Below are positions 42,919 through 50,362 of a stretch of DNA of 64,000 bases, one piece after another. The notes under the pieces were generated by a model. The model was not told where the DNA came from. It did not search any database and was given only the letters and a program-made list of their open reading frames with translations. Each line of letters opens with the position of its first letter. The stretch's first letter is position 1. Source of the stretch: an archaeon. GTDB lineage: Archaea; Thermoproteota; Nitrososphaeria; Nitrososphaerales; Gagatemarchaeaceae. The translations under genes were made by a program, and so were the position numbers. The stretch is from contig JAKAUC010000009.1 of NCBI GenBank assembly GCA_021827865.1, positions 124,001 to 188,000 on the forward strand, given 5' to 3'.

Positions 42919-43662
42919 TTAACGAATCAAGAGTTCCTTGAAATCGTCGAGAGCGTATAGGGGGTCAGTCACACGCAGCGACAGGAGATCCCTAATCTTC
43001 TTCGCACAGTCTTGAATCCCACTGTCCAGTGTTGCTAAGATGACGCTATGTTTGGACAATAGCTCCGCAGCCTCCAGGACTATCTCCTTGTCGTTCCCAG
43101 AGACACAATCGAGCGCGATGCCTTTGGTTCTGGTTCCGGGGGAGACCTCAACTTCCCAAGCTGAGGCTAAGAGGCTAGTTAATTTGATATCGTATGACTC
43201 CATCGTGCGCTTTAATTCCTGCATCACGATGAGGGCAAAGGATCCTATTGTCTTAATCGCGAATTTCCTGGAGTCTGAGAGGGCACCTTCGAAGAATGCT
43301 TCGACTTTATTGTTCATGACTTTTCGCGTTTCGCTAGAGGTGGACTTCTTTACCCTGCGGAAGAACTCTCTTAGAATCTTGTAATCGCCTGGCGCGAGGT
43401 CTGCATCTGCTTCCGGGCCGGAAGCGACACCCTTTTGCTCCCGCAGATAATCTAGCGCAGCTCGGACCACACCAAAGGTGTCCTCCGACAGCTCCCGGAA
43501 TCGCCGCCTGGCTTCATCTGTGGCTGTTTTCAGTACTGCAAGTTCGATTCCCGCCCTCCGGCACCCTTCTTTCATTCTCTGTACCCGATCAAAGTTGGTG
43601 CCCTCAAATACCTCCACCAGAATCACGTTCGTATCAACTACGAGGTAACGTTCTGGTCTCAA
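42919..43662 (-). CDS. PIN-like nuclease-domain protein of a two-gene module
   Basis: A 247-residue protein, larger than VapC. Asp10 in YLVVDTNVILVEVFE, Asp185 and Asp191 in ALDCVSGNDKEIVLEAAELL, and Asp213 in ILATLDSGIQDCA give the acidic cluster of a PIN/FEN-like nuclease. Between them is a long helical insert (about 85-170) with conserved-looking MNNKVEAFFEGALSDSRKF. Its ATG overlaps the stop of the upstream gene (ATGA, 43659-43662), so the two proteins are made together. The composition is clearly lower in GC than the surroundings, a sign of transfer. A defence, toxin or RNA-processing role is inference. Confidence 0.7.
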   Translation of the reverse strand: MRPERYLVVDTNVILVEVFEGTNFDRVQRMKEGCRRAGIELAVLKTATDEARRRFRELSEDTFGVVRAALDYLREQKGVASGPEADADLAPGDYKILREFFRRVKKSTSSETRKVMNNKVEAFFEGALSDSRKFAIKTIGSFALIVMQELKRTMESYDIKLTSLLASAWEVEVSPGTRTKGIALDCVSGNDKEIVLEAAELLSKHSVILATLDSGIQDCAKKIRDLLSLRVTDPLYALDDFKELLIR

Positions 43663-44753
43663 GCCGCAGGAACGATTAGCTCATGAAGACCGGAAGCGAA
43701 TTTCTTGGTAGATTCAAACACGATTTCGCGGAGCTCGACTTTCAGTCCTTGTTCCTTTATTTCGACCATTGCCGCTGCCATTGCGTTCTCGACCTCGCCC
43801 ATATAGCGATCAAGAACTCTGGGATCGACGCCCTCAGACTTCAGGATTGGACCTTCTAGGAGCTCATCCATGCAGGAAGAGTTCATCAATGCCACGTAAA
43901 GCTTGAGTTTTAGAGTAGCCAATGAAATAGCGTCACACGTCTTCACCAGTTCTTTGTAACGGTCTTTGTACAATGAAAACCGCCTCTCGGCCAGACGTAA
44001 GTTTCGTCTCTCCTTGAAAGATGCCGCAGTGTGAGAAAGCATATTTATTGTCGCATTGGATTGAGTCTTGAGGAGAGTGTTCGCTTCGTTGAGTATCATC
44101 GAGAACCTGAAAGGAAGGTCCGAGAAAATTAGCAAATAGGTAGTCGCATCTTCTTCCTCCTCGCTTATTTTGTCGAGAGCCTCCCTGAAATCAGTCGCAT
44201 ATTTCGCGTCCTCTAGAAAAGCGTGGCCATCCGTCTTCCTGAAGAGATTCTCAAGCAATGGACCAATCTCTTTATCATCCAGCCATCCGTCTACCATATT
44301 CTTTGCGCTCCTGCTAGCATACATTTTCTCGTTGAACCAGATGGGAAAAGAAGAACCAAGCTCTTCCCGGAGCTTTTCTGACGCCCTAAGCCGCTCAGAC
44401 TCAGAGACCTTGGTGAAGTCGTCGGGGCCGACAATTGGGAAAAGAGACATCCTCACTTCCCGTCTTGTAACGCCGTGCCCTTTCACATTCTCAACTTGGA
44501 CCTGTGGTGAGAGGTTCGAGAAGAGAAAAGACGAGAACATTCCTGTGGCTCCCGTCGTTAGCAGTTGACTCATCTGTCGTTCCTCCCTCGGCTTGGTTAT
44601 ATATGAAATAAGCCTTGTGAACACCACTTCTCTAGCGGCTCCATCCACCCTCTGAAGCGGCCGTCCTCCTCCTTTCAATGGAAGTATGGGGATAGATTCA
44701 GGCTGAAATCCCGCAACCCGCCTATACACCCTATCAGAGGAGGGTTGTGCCAT
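43659..44753 (-). CDS. Unknown, mostly helical partner protein of the PIN-like nuclease
   Basis: A 364-residue soluble protein with no recognised domain. Residues 1-60 are basic; a long helical body follows (SESERLRASEKLREELGSS, FKERRNLRLAERRFSLYKDR, LKLKLYVALMNSSCMDELLE) and ends with helix GEVENAMAAAMVEIKEQGL and strand KVELREIVFEST. Leaderless start: CAATATCC near 44777 is about 25 bases upstream of ATG 44753. It overlaps the PIN-like gene by four bases. Whether it is antitoxin, sensor or substrate carrier is unknown. Confidence 0.6.
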   Translation of the reverse strand: MAQPSSDRVYRRVAGFQPESIPILPLKGGGRPLQRVDGAAREVVFTRLISYITKPREERQMSQLLTTGATGMFSSFLFSNLSPQVQVENVKGHGVTRREVRMSLFPIVGPDDFTKVSESERLRASEKLREELGSSFPIWFNEKMYASRSAKNMVDGWLDDKEIGPLLENLFRKTDGHAFLEDAKYATDFREALDKISEEEEDATTYLLIFSDLPFRFSMILNEANTLLKTQSNATINMLSHTAASFKERRNLRLAERRFSLYKDRYKELVKTCDAISLATLKLKLYVALMNSSCMDELLEGPILKSEGVDPRVLDRYMGEVENAMAAAMVEIKEQGLKVELREIVFESTKKFASGLHELIVPAA

Positions 44754-45041
44754 TTAACAGAGACCCTGATGGATATTGGCGTGGTTACCTCTCAATTCGC
44801 ATAAGGGGCGTCTAGAAGAAACTGATTGCATTTCCGACAAAATCCCTGTCAAGTACCAGCGGCCAAGCTAGCACGAGAAACCGCCGTGAGTGCGCCATTC
44901 CAACTTGGTAACTCGCAGATATCAGCGCGCCTTCCCGCTCTGCGCGACCAACGCGCAGGCGGCCGTGGCAGGACCTACCGCGGGTCGGCCCGCACCCTTA
45001 TCAATTCCGTCGGTCCAACCGCGTGACCGGAGCGAATCCCT
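44754..45041. other. Intergenic region between divergent genes
   Basis: 288 bases. It contains the promoter of the PIN module (near 44777, minus strand) and, at 44996-45003, a CTTATCAA-like box about 40 bases before GTG 45042. Composition returns from AT-rich to GC-rich at about 44930. No gene is seen. Confidence 0.4.
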
Positions 45042-45386
45042 GTGGGCACCCCCGGCCTCGGCGTAAGCGTCACTGGGAGCCTCACCCATGTGGCCAGCAT
45101 GGCGGCCGCGCTCTTTGTGCTGTCGGTCGCGGCGGGATACACGGGACAGCCGGGCGCCGCGGTCCTTCTCTTCCTGTTCGGGATCGTCACCTGGGTCGTC
45201 TACATGTCCTTGGCACTAGGGGCGTATCGGGACGACAGGAAGAAGAAGACGAGGGCCTGGGCGAATGCGCCCAAGGACGCCTCTCTTACAAGGATGGATG
45301 TCCTCGAGTCGGTACTGAAGGCGAGGGAGAAGTACACCCCCGACGATCTTGCGAAGATCTACACGTGGCTGAACGAAAAGGCCTAG
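45042..45386 (+). CDS. Small membrane protein, unknown
   Basis: A 114-residue protein from GTG 45042. Two membrane helices (SMAAALFVLSVAAGYTG; AAVLLFLFGIVTWVVYMSLAL) are followed by a charged linker (YRDDRKKKTRAWANAPKD) and a small helical domain DVLESVLKAREKYTPDDLAK with IYTWLNEKA at the end. It overlaps the convergent aminopeptidase gene by four bases. No family recognised. Confidence 0.65.
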   Translation: MGTPGLGVSVTGSLTHVASMAAALFVLSVAAGYTGQPGAAVLLFLFGIVTWVVYMSLALGAYRDDRKKKTRAWANAPKDASLTRMDVLESVLKAREKYTPDDLAKIYTWLNEKA

Positions 45387-46546
45387 TCGCTCGGGCGCCT
45401 GGAGTGGGATCCGGGGCCCCGGGTGCGGCCAGTCTGGCTTCTCTGTGCGGCCGATTCCAGGCCTTTGCGGCTTCGCTCTTCCTCCCATACGAACCTCCCC
45501 TTCTCGTAGACCGCCTCGCCGTCCAAGTAGATCGTCCCTGTCTCCTTCATGGACTTTATCATGTCGATGTGGATCGCGCTCTTGTTGGTCCCCCCCGTCT
45601 CGGGGTAGGCCCTCCCGACGGCCATGTGGATCGTGTCCCCCATCTTCTCGTCGAAGAGGATGTTCCTGGTGAACCTGTCTATCCCGCGGTTCATCCCTAT
45701 CCCCAGCTCGCCTAGCCTCTTCGCCCCCTGGTCGACCTCGAGCAGGTCCTTCAGGGTGTCTCCTCCCTCCTCGGCGCTCGACTTCACGACGCGGCCGGAC
45801 CGGAAGGACAGCTGGGCCCCCCTGATCTCGCGCCCCTGATACAACACCGGCAGGTCGAAGTAGACGTCCCCCCGGACGGCTGTCTCCACCGGAGACACGA
45901 ACACCTCTCCGCTGGGCATGTTGTGGTCCCCGGCGCTGACCTTCGGGCGGCGCCCTTCGACGGAAAGGGTGATGTCGGTCCTCTCGCCGGTGATGCGGAC
46001 GCTCTTGGCCTTCGCCAGCCTCTCAGAGAGGACGCTCATCTCGGAGGCGAACCCGGCCCAGTCCCTTATGATTGCAGAGTAGACGAAGTCGCAGTATGCT
46101 TCGTAGGTCATCTTTGCCTCCTGGGCCAGAGCCTTCGTCGGGTGGAGCGTCAAGTTCCACCGCTTCCCTTCCATGGCCCCGCCCAGAGCCCCGCGCGCCC
46201 TGGCCGCGACCTGGAGCTTCATGGGGGGGACGTCCCCCATCTCATGGGTGTTGGAAGGGGAGATGACCTGGATTATCGCGTCCGCCCCGCGGAACAGGTC
46301 GAGCTCCTGAGGGGGGAACGAGGAAAGGGTCTCGGCGTCGGCCGCGAGGATGTAGGCCCTGTGGATGCTCTCGTCCATGTCCGTGACGACGAAGCCCGCT
46401 CCCGCCCTACCGATCTCAGCGGCGAGGGCGACGACCAGCTCCCTGGCCTCGGGGGTGGCACCGATGACGACGAAGTCCCCCCGTTTTATCTTGCACGAGT
46501 AATTCACGACTATCCTTGCGTGCTCCGCAACCCTCGGGTCGGCCAA
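45383..46546 (-). CDS. M29-family aminopeptidase
   Basis: A 387-residue cobalt/zinc-type aminopeptidase (AmpS/T family M29). Family blocks: VNYSCKIKRGDFVVI near the start, GELGIGMNRGIDRFTRNILF, DEKMGDTIHMAVGRAYPETG and NKSAIHIDMIKSM, with the His, Glu, Tyr and Asp metal ligands in place. It removes N-terminal residues from peptides in the cytosol. The last ~25 residues are a basic, low-complexity tail. TTG 46546 follows a TTCATA box by about 30 bases and an AGGAGGAGG run. Confidence 0.9.
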   Translation of the reverse strand: MADPRVAEHARIVVNYSCKIKRGDFVVIGATPEARELVVALAAEIGRAGAGFVVTDMDESIHRAYILAADAETLSSFPPQELDLFRGADAIIQVISPSNTHEMGDVPPMKLQVAARARGALGGAMEGKRWNLTLHPTKALAQEAKMTYEAYCDFVYSAIIRDWAGFASEMSVLSERLAKAKSVRITGERTDITLSVEGRRPKVSAGDHNMPSGEVFVSPVETAVRGDVYFDLPVLYQGREIRGAQLSFRSGRVVKSSAEEGGDTLKDLLEVDQGAKRLGELGIGMNRGIDRFTRNILFDEKMGDTIHMAVGRAYPETGGTNKSAIHIDMIKSMKETGTIYLDGEAVYEKGRFVWEEERSRKGLESAAQRSQTGRTRGPGSHSRRPSD

Positions 46547-46726
46547 GCTGGGCGGGCTTCCTGGACCTCCTCCTATGAACGTTTGGAGGGACCGCCGAAA
46601 GCAAGCCGATCATGGACGCGCCCGCGGACGTCCGGTCTCCTTGCTCCGGAAGCGAAGATGAAGCTCTCGCCGTCTTTGAGAACTTTCTGCCGCAATGTTT
46701 TAGTACGAAAATCACGCGGAGGGGAC

Positions 46727-47059
46727 ATGAGCGACTGGAACAGGAACATCGTCCAGATACGGGACTCGATCGCGCAGCTCCGGACCCAGATGGAGTCCTA
46801 CGAGCCCAGGGACCGCCTGGACGCGATCAGCAAGGTCGTCGAGTGCCTCAACTTCATGAGGCAGACCAACCTGGGCTGGGCTTCGTTCCTCGGCAACGCC
46901 ACACTGGTGAACGGCTTGGAGGAGGAGACGCTCAAGGACATATTCTCCAGGTTCAGGAAGATGACCCTGGAGCGGATAGACAACGACATCGACTGCATCA
47001 ACAGGTACATGCTGAACCTCGCCCCGCCCTCGTCTGACCCCCCGCCCGGCGGAGAGTGA
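46727..47059 (+). CDS. Small helical protein (DUF2153-like)
   Basis: A 110-residue all-helical protein from ATG 46727 with a good GGAGGGG site just upstream. Sequence order: WNRNIVQIRDSIAQLRTQME, RLDAISKVVECLNFMRQTNL, GWASFLGNATLVNGLEEETL, LKDIFSRFRKMTLERIDNDI. It resembles DUF2153, a small archaeal family of unknown function. The open frame far upstream of this ATG belongs to the antisense of the aminopeptidase gene. Confidence 0.65.
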   Translation: MSDWNRNIVQIRDSIAQLRTQMESYEPRDRLDAISKVVECLNFMRQTNLGWASFLGNATLVNGLEEETLKDIFSRFRKMTLERIDNDIDCINRYMLNLAPPSSDPPPGGE

Positions 47060-47186
47060 TCGCGGGACCCCGGGTCCGGCGGGAGGGCCCCCGGACGAAA
47101 CGCCATCCGTGAGCGAGAGGCCGCAGACGGAAGCGCCGGTCCAGGGGACGGCTGGCGTCTGGCCTACAGGAGCAGAATGCGTCGAA

Positions 47187-47203
47187 ATTATATTTATCTA
47201 TAA
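47187..47203 (+). promoter_or_regulatory. AbiE-type pair promoter with palindrome
   Basis: The AT-rich box ATTATATTTATC is centred about 30 bases before GTG 47222. It contains the perfect palindrome-like TTATCTATAA (47194-47203). This is a likely core promoter and a candidate site for the AbiEi-type regulator. Confidence 0.5.
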
Positions 47204-47221
47204 GTATCATTCATTCAGAAT

Positions 47222-47881
47222 GTGATTCGGGTCCCGTTGAACAGGAGGCTGAAGCGCCAGGCTCACAGGGAGGTCGCTTTCGCACAGGACGTCCTGCTGG
47301 CCGAAGCCTACGACGCCTATCCCGGCTGCGTGCTGCATGGAGGGACGGCGATATGGAGGTGCTACGGCGGGACGAGGTTCTCCGAGGACCTCGATGCCTA
47401 CCTCCCCGACCACACGGACGGCTCCGACGCCCGGCTCCGGCGTGGCCTGGCCGCCAAGGGCGTGAAAGAACTGAAGTTCAGAAGGACAGCGAACTCCGTG
47501 TTCGGGAAGTTCGAGATCGGGGGAGGGGTGGTCCGCTTCGACGGAGCCCTGCGGGAGCCACCCGCACGGGCGCTCGCGGCCTGGGAGACGATAGATGGTG
47601 GGAGGGTGATAGTCTCCGCCCTGCCGGCCGACGACCTGCTGGCGGAGAAGGCTGCGGCGTATGCCGACAGGAGGAAGGTGAGGGACCTGTACGACGTGCT
47701 GTTCCTCCTCGGCAAGGCCGAGGACGAGGCGAAGGTCGCCGTCGCGGTCAAGGCGCTGCTCTCGCGGTATCGGCCGCCGGTGGACGAGGCAAGCCTGAAG
47801 GCGCTGGTCGTGACCGGGGCTTCCCCCAGCCCAAGAGAGATGGTGGAGGCGCTGGAGAGATGGGCAAGAAGGTACACATAG
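47222..47881 (+). CDS. AbiEii-like nucleotidyltransferase toxin
   Basis: A 219-residue protein. HGGTAIWRCYGGTRFSEDLD at residues 39-58 is the nucleotidyltransferase signature (GG plus the metal-binding D-x-D-type Asp56/Asp58). ALPADDLLAEKAAAYADRRK and VRDLYDVLFLL are the second conserved block of AbiEii/MNT toxins, which block growth by modifying tRNA. The gene is first of the pair and its end overlaps the next gene by 22 bases. Leaderless GTG start. Confidence 0.85.
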   Translation: MIRVPLNRRLKRQAHREVAFAQDVLLAEAYDAYPGCVLHGGTAIWRCYGGTRFSEDLDAYLPDHTDGSDARLRRGLAAKGVKELKFRRTANSVFGKFEIGGGVVRFDGALREPPARALAAWETIDGGRVIVSALPADDLLAEKAAAYADRRKVRDLYDVLFLLGKAEDEAKVAVAVKALLSRYRPPVDEASLKALVVTGASPSPREMVEALERWARRYT

Positions 47882-48441
47882 ACGGGGTCAGGGCGTTCGT
47901 CAGGGGGACCCCGGTCTTCAGGGCACGCGACGTGGAGGCCCTGGTGGGGGACAGGGGGTACGCGCTGCTGATGCTGCACAACATGGTCGCAGGAGGGGAG
48001 GTGCGCAGGCTGACCCGCGGCTGGTACACCCGCCTCGACGACCCGGTGCTTTCCGTCTTCGCCTTCGCCCCCGCGTACCTGGGTCTCCAGGCGGCGCTCA
48101 GCATGAGGGGGGGATGGGAGCAGGAGACCAACGTCGTCGTGGTGACTTCGGGGAAGGCGGCGCCAGGGACGAGGGAGGTGCTGGGAGGGAGGGTGGTGGT
48201 CCACAGGATAGCCCCTAGGTACTTCTTCGGGTTCGACCACGTCCCCCAGGGCGAGTTCGACGTCCCTGTCTCGGACGTCGAGAAGACGGCCATCGACCTC
48301 GTATACTATGGAGAGTCGCCCGGGAGGGATGTGCTGAGGGCCGCGGTCAGGGGGGCGGACATGGGGGTCCTCGAGGGGTACCTGCGCCGCTATCCCCCCG
48401 CCTTCGTCTCGAAGTTCAGGTCCGCCGCCGGCCTGGGCTGA
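47860..48441 (+). CDS. AbiEi-like antitoxin / transcriptional regulator
   Basis: A 193-residue protein from ATG 47860. An N-terminal winged helix (FRARDVEALVGDRGYALLML, AGGEVRRLTRGWYTR) and a C-terminal AbiEi domain (VPVSDVEKTAIDLVYYGE). AbiEi proteins bind the operon promoter and neutralise AbiEii. Here the antitoxin follows the toxin, the reverse of the usual bacterial order but seen in archaea. The 22-base overlap argues for coupled translation. Confidence 0.82.
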   Translation: MGKKVHIDGVRAFVRGTPVFRARDVEALVGDRGYALLMLHNMVAGGEVRRLTRGWYTRLDDPVLSVFAFAPAYLGLQAALSMRGGWEQETNVVVVTSGKAAPGTREVLGGRVVVHRIAPRYFFGFDHVPQGEFDVPVSDVEKTAIDLVYYGESPGRDVLRAAVRGADMGVLEGYLRRYPPAFVSKFRSAAGLG

Positions 48442-48504
48442 AGCGCGAAGCGAGGGCCTGGTTGCTCCCTGATACGCGGTCGCTGCCCGCTTCGGGAAGC
48501 GGCC

Positions 48505-48714
48505 TCAGTGCGCGCCCTTCGGGTTCAGCTTCTTCTGCTCCTCGTCGCTCATCCATCCGAACCTGCACGTCCCGACCTTGTCCAGGGGGAGGGTCATGCT
48601 CGGGAGCCCGCAGATGTGGATGTGGACGATGGCCGGGTCGAGCCGCTCGACCGGGAGGCCGCACTTGTGCCACACCCCGTCCTCGAAGTGGAGCCTGTTG
48701 CAGAGCTGGACCAT
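48505..48714 (-). CDS. Small Cys-containing protein, unknown
   Basis: A 69-residue protein from ATG 48714, exactly 26 bases after the centre of CCTTATCT (near 48741). Cys5, Cys18, Cys35 and Cys50 with His9, His16, His31 and His33 suggest a metal site (FEDGVWHKCGLPVERL; IVHIHICGLPSM; VGTCRFGWMSDEEQKK). No family recognised. Promoter spacing and codon use support a real gene. Confidence 0.55.
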   Translation of the reverse strand: MVQLCNRLHFEDGVWHKCGLPVERLDPAIVHIHICGLPSMTLPLDKVGTCRFGWMSDEEQKKLNPKGAH

Positions 48715-48814
48715 GGGCGGATTCGGCGGGCGCGGGGAGATAAGGCGCCCTCGATCCGCCGCGCCGGATGGGAGAGTGGGGTCCGTGAATGTGACCCCGG
48801 GGGGACAGCCGGGG

Positions 48815-50260
48815 CTACCCCACGGCCCGGCCCGCAGCCTGACGCTTTCTCCGAGCGCTACGCCACATCAGTGCCAGGCCGCAGCCAGCCGCGACCAGGA
48901 GGACGGCGGCCACCGCCCAGGCGAGGGTCAGGGGGCCGTAGGGAGAGACGACGGTCGAGTTCGAGGCAACGAAGTCGGGGGCGCCCATGGACGCCAGGGT
49001 GCCGTTGTACGAGCCCACCCTCTGGTAGGGGAGGCTCCCCAGGGGGACCTGGAGAGCGGCCGGGAACGCGCTCCCGTTCTGCAGCACCACCGGAGGCCTC
49101 GCGACCCCCCCTCCGGGGTAGCCCTGGCCAAAGTCGAACATGTCCAGGGGGAGCCCCGAGGCCGCGACGAAGGGGTTGAGCGCCGGCAGCCTCCAGTTGT
49201 AGTCTATGAACGCCAGGGTCGAGGCGTGGTTCATCACCGTGTCGGAGACGTAGTTCTCCTTGGCGTAGGGGGAGATGACGAAGAATGGGACCCTGAACCC
49301 GAGCTGCACCCCGCCGACGACAGGCGGCGGCACCTGGTCGTAGTACCCTCCCCCCTCGTCGTAGGTGACGAAGATGGCGGTGGAGCTCCAGTAGGGGCTC
49401 CTCATCACGCTGTCCACCACCCCGAGGAGCCACCCCTCGCCGGCGGTGACGTTCCCCGACGGGTGCTGGTCGTAGACCCCAGTCCTGGCCCCTCCGCCCA
49501 CGGGCATCACCCAGGACACCGAGGGGAGGGTCCCCTGCCCCAGGGCCCCGCGGAAGGCCGACCATGACTGCACCCCGCCGGAGTAGGGCCCGAAGCCGCT
49601 GAAGTACTCGAGGGGGAAGTCCCCGGCCGAGGGGTTCAGCACGTAGTACCCCCAGCTCACGCCGTAGCTCTTCAGCTCTGCGAAGATGCTCTGGGCGGCT
49701 GGGATGTAGGGGGGCGGCCCCAGGTCCCCGGACAGCCCGGCCCCGTAGCCTGCGAGGGAGTAGAGCCTGTTGGGGTCGGTCTGGCAGAGGCAGCTGGAGA
49801 AGTACCTGTTCGCCACCGCGTACTCCTCGGCCCAGTCCCACTCGACGGCCAGCTGGGACGAGCTGAAGTATGTCATGGACTGGCTCCCCCCGTTGGCAGC
49901 GAACCCGTCCATCTTCCCCCCGGCGAAGTCCTGGGGGTAGACCCCCTCGTTGGGGTCGGCGGTGGAGTAGGTCCCGTTGGGGACCTGGGAGAGGGCCTTG
50001 GCCGCGGTCGCCGGGGCGCCGAGGACGTCCTCGGGGGCCTGGAGGGACGACAGCAGAGGGCCGGGGTTGGAAACGTTCATCGTCGGGTAGAGCCCGAATA
50101 TGTTGTCGAAGCTGTGGTTCTCCATCATGACGATCACGACGTGCTTGATCGGCGTCGCTGTCCCCCCGGAGGAAGCGGCGACGGGGAACCCCCCTGCGAG
50201 GGTCTGGAGCGCCAGCAAGGAGAGGACCAGGGAGCAGGAGAGGGCCCTATGCCATGTCAA
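48815..50260 (-). CDS. Secreted phosphoesterase (phospholipase C / acid phosphatase family)
   Basis: A 481-residue exported protein with a signal peptide (LSCSLVLSLLALQTLAGGF), the nucleophile/metal block HVVIVMMENHSFDNIFGLYP of the phosphoesterase family, YDQHPSGN, FVTYDEGGGYYDQVPPP and NHASTLAFID, and a C-terminal membrane helix (LAWAVAAVLLVAAGCGLALM) with arginine tail as cell-surface anchor. The family removes phosphate from phospholipids or other esters outside the cell. TTG 50260 lies about 26 bases after GATATAATC (minus strand, 50286-50294). Confidence 0.9.
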   Translation of the reverse strand: MTWHRALSCSLVLSLLALQTLAGGFPVAASSGGTATPIKHVVIVMMENHSFDNIFGLYPTMNVSNPGPLLSSLQAPEDVLGAPATAAKALSQVPNGTYSTADPNEGVYPQDFAGGKMDGFAANGGSQSMTYFSSSQLAVEWDWAEEYAVANRYFSSCLCQTDPNRLYSLAGYGAGLSGDLGPPPYIPAAQSIFAELKSYGVSWGYYVLNPSAGDFPLEYFSGFGPYSGGVQSWSAFRGALGQGTLPSVSWVMPVGGGARTGVYDQHPSGNVTAGEGWLLGVVDSVMRSPYWSSTAIFVTYDEGGGYYDQVPPPVVGGVQLGFRVPFFVISPYAKENYVSDTVMNHASTLAFIDYNWRLPALNPFVAASGLPLDMFDFGQGYPGGGVARPPVVLQNGSAFPAALQVPLGSLPYQRVGSYNGTLASMGAPDFVASNSTVVSPYGPLTLAWAVAAVLLVAAGCGLALMWRSARRKRQAAGRAVG

Positions 50261-50362
50261 TCTGGTTCGCGGCTTCCTCGGGGCGGATTATATCGGTTGA
50301 AGCCTGGCGGGGCCGGGGAAGGAAATAAGAGGCGCCGATGGAGAAAGAATCTCCGTACAACG

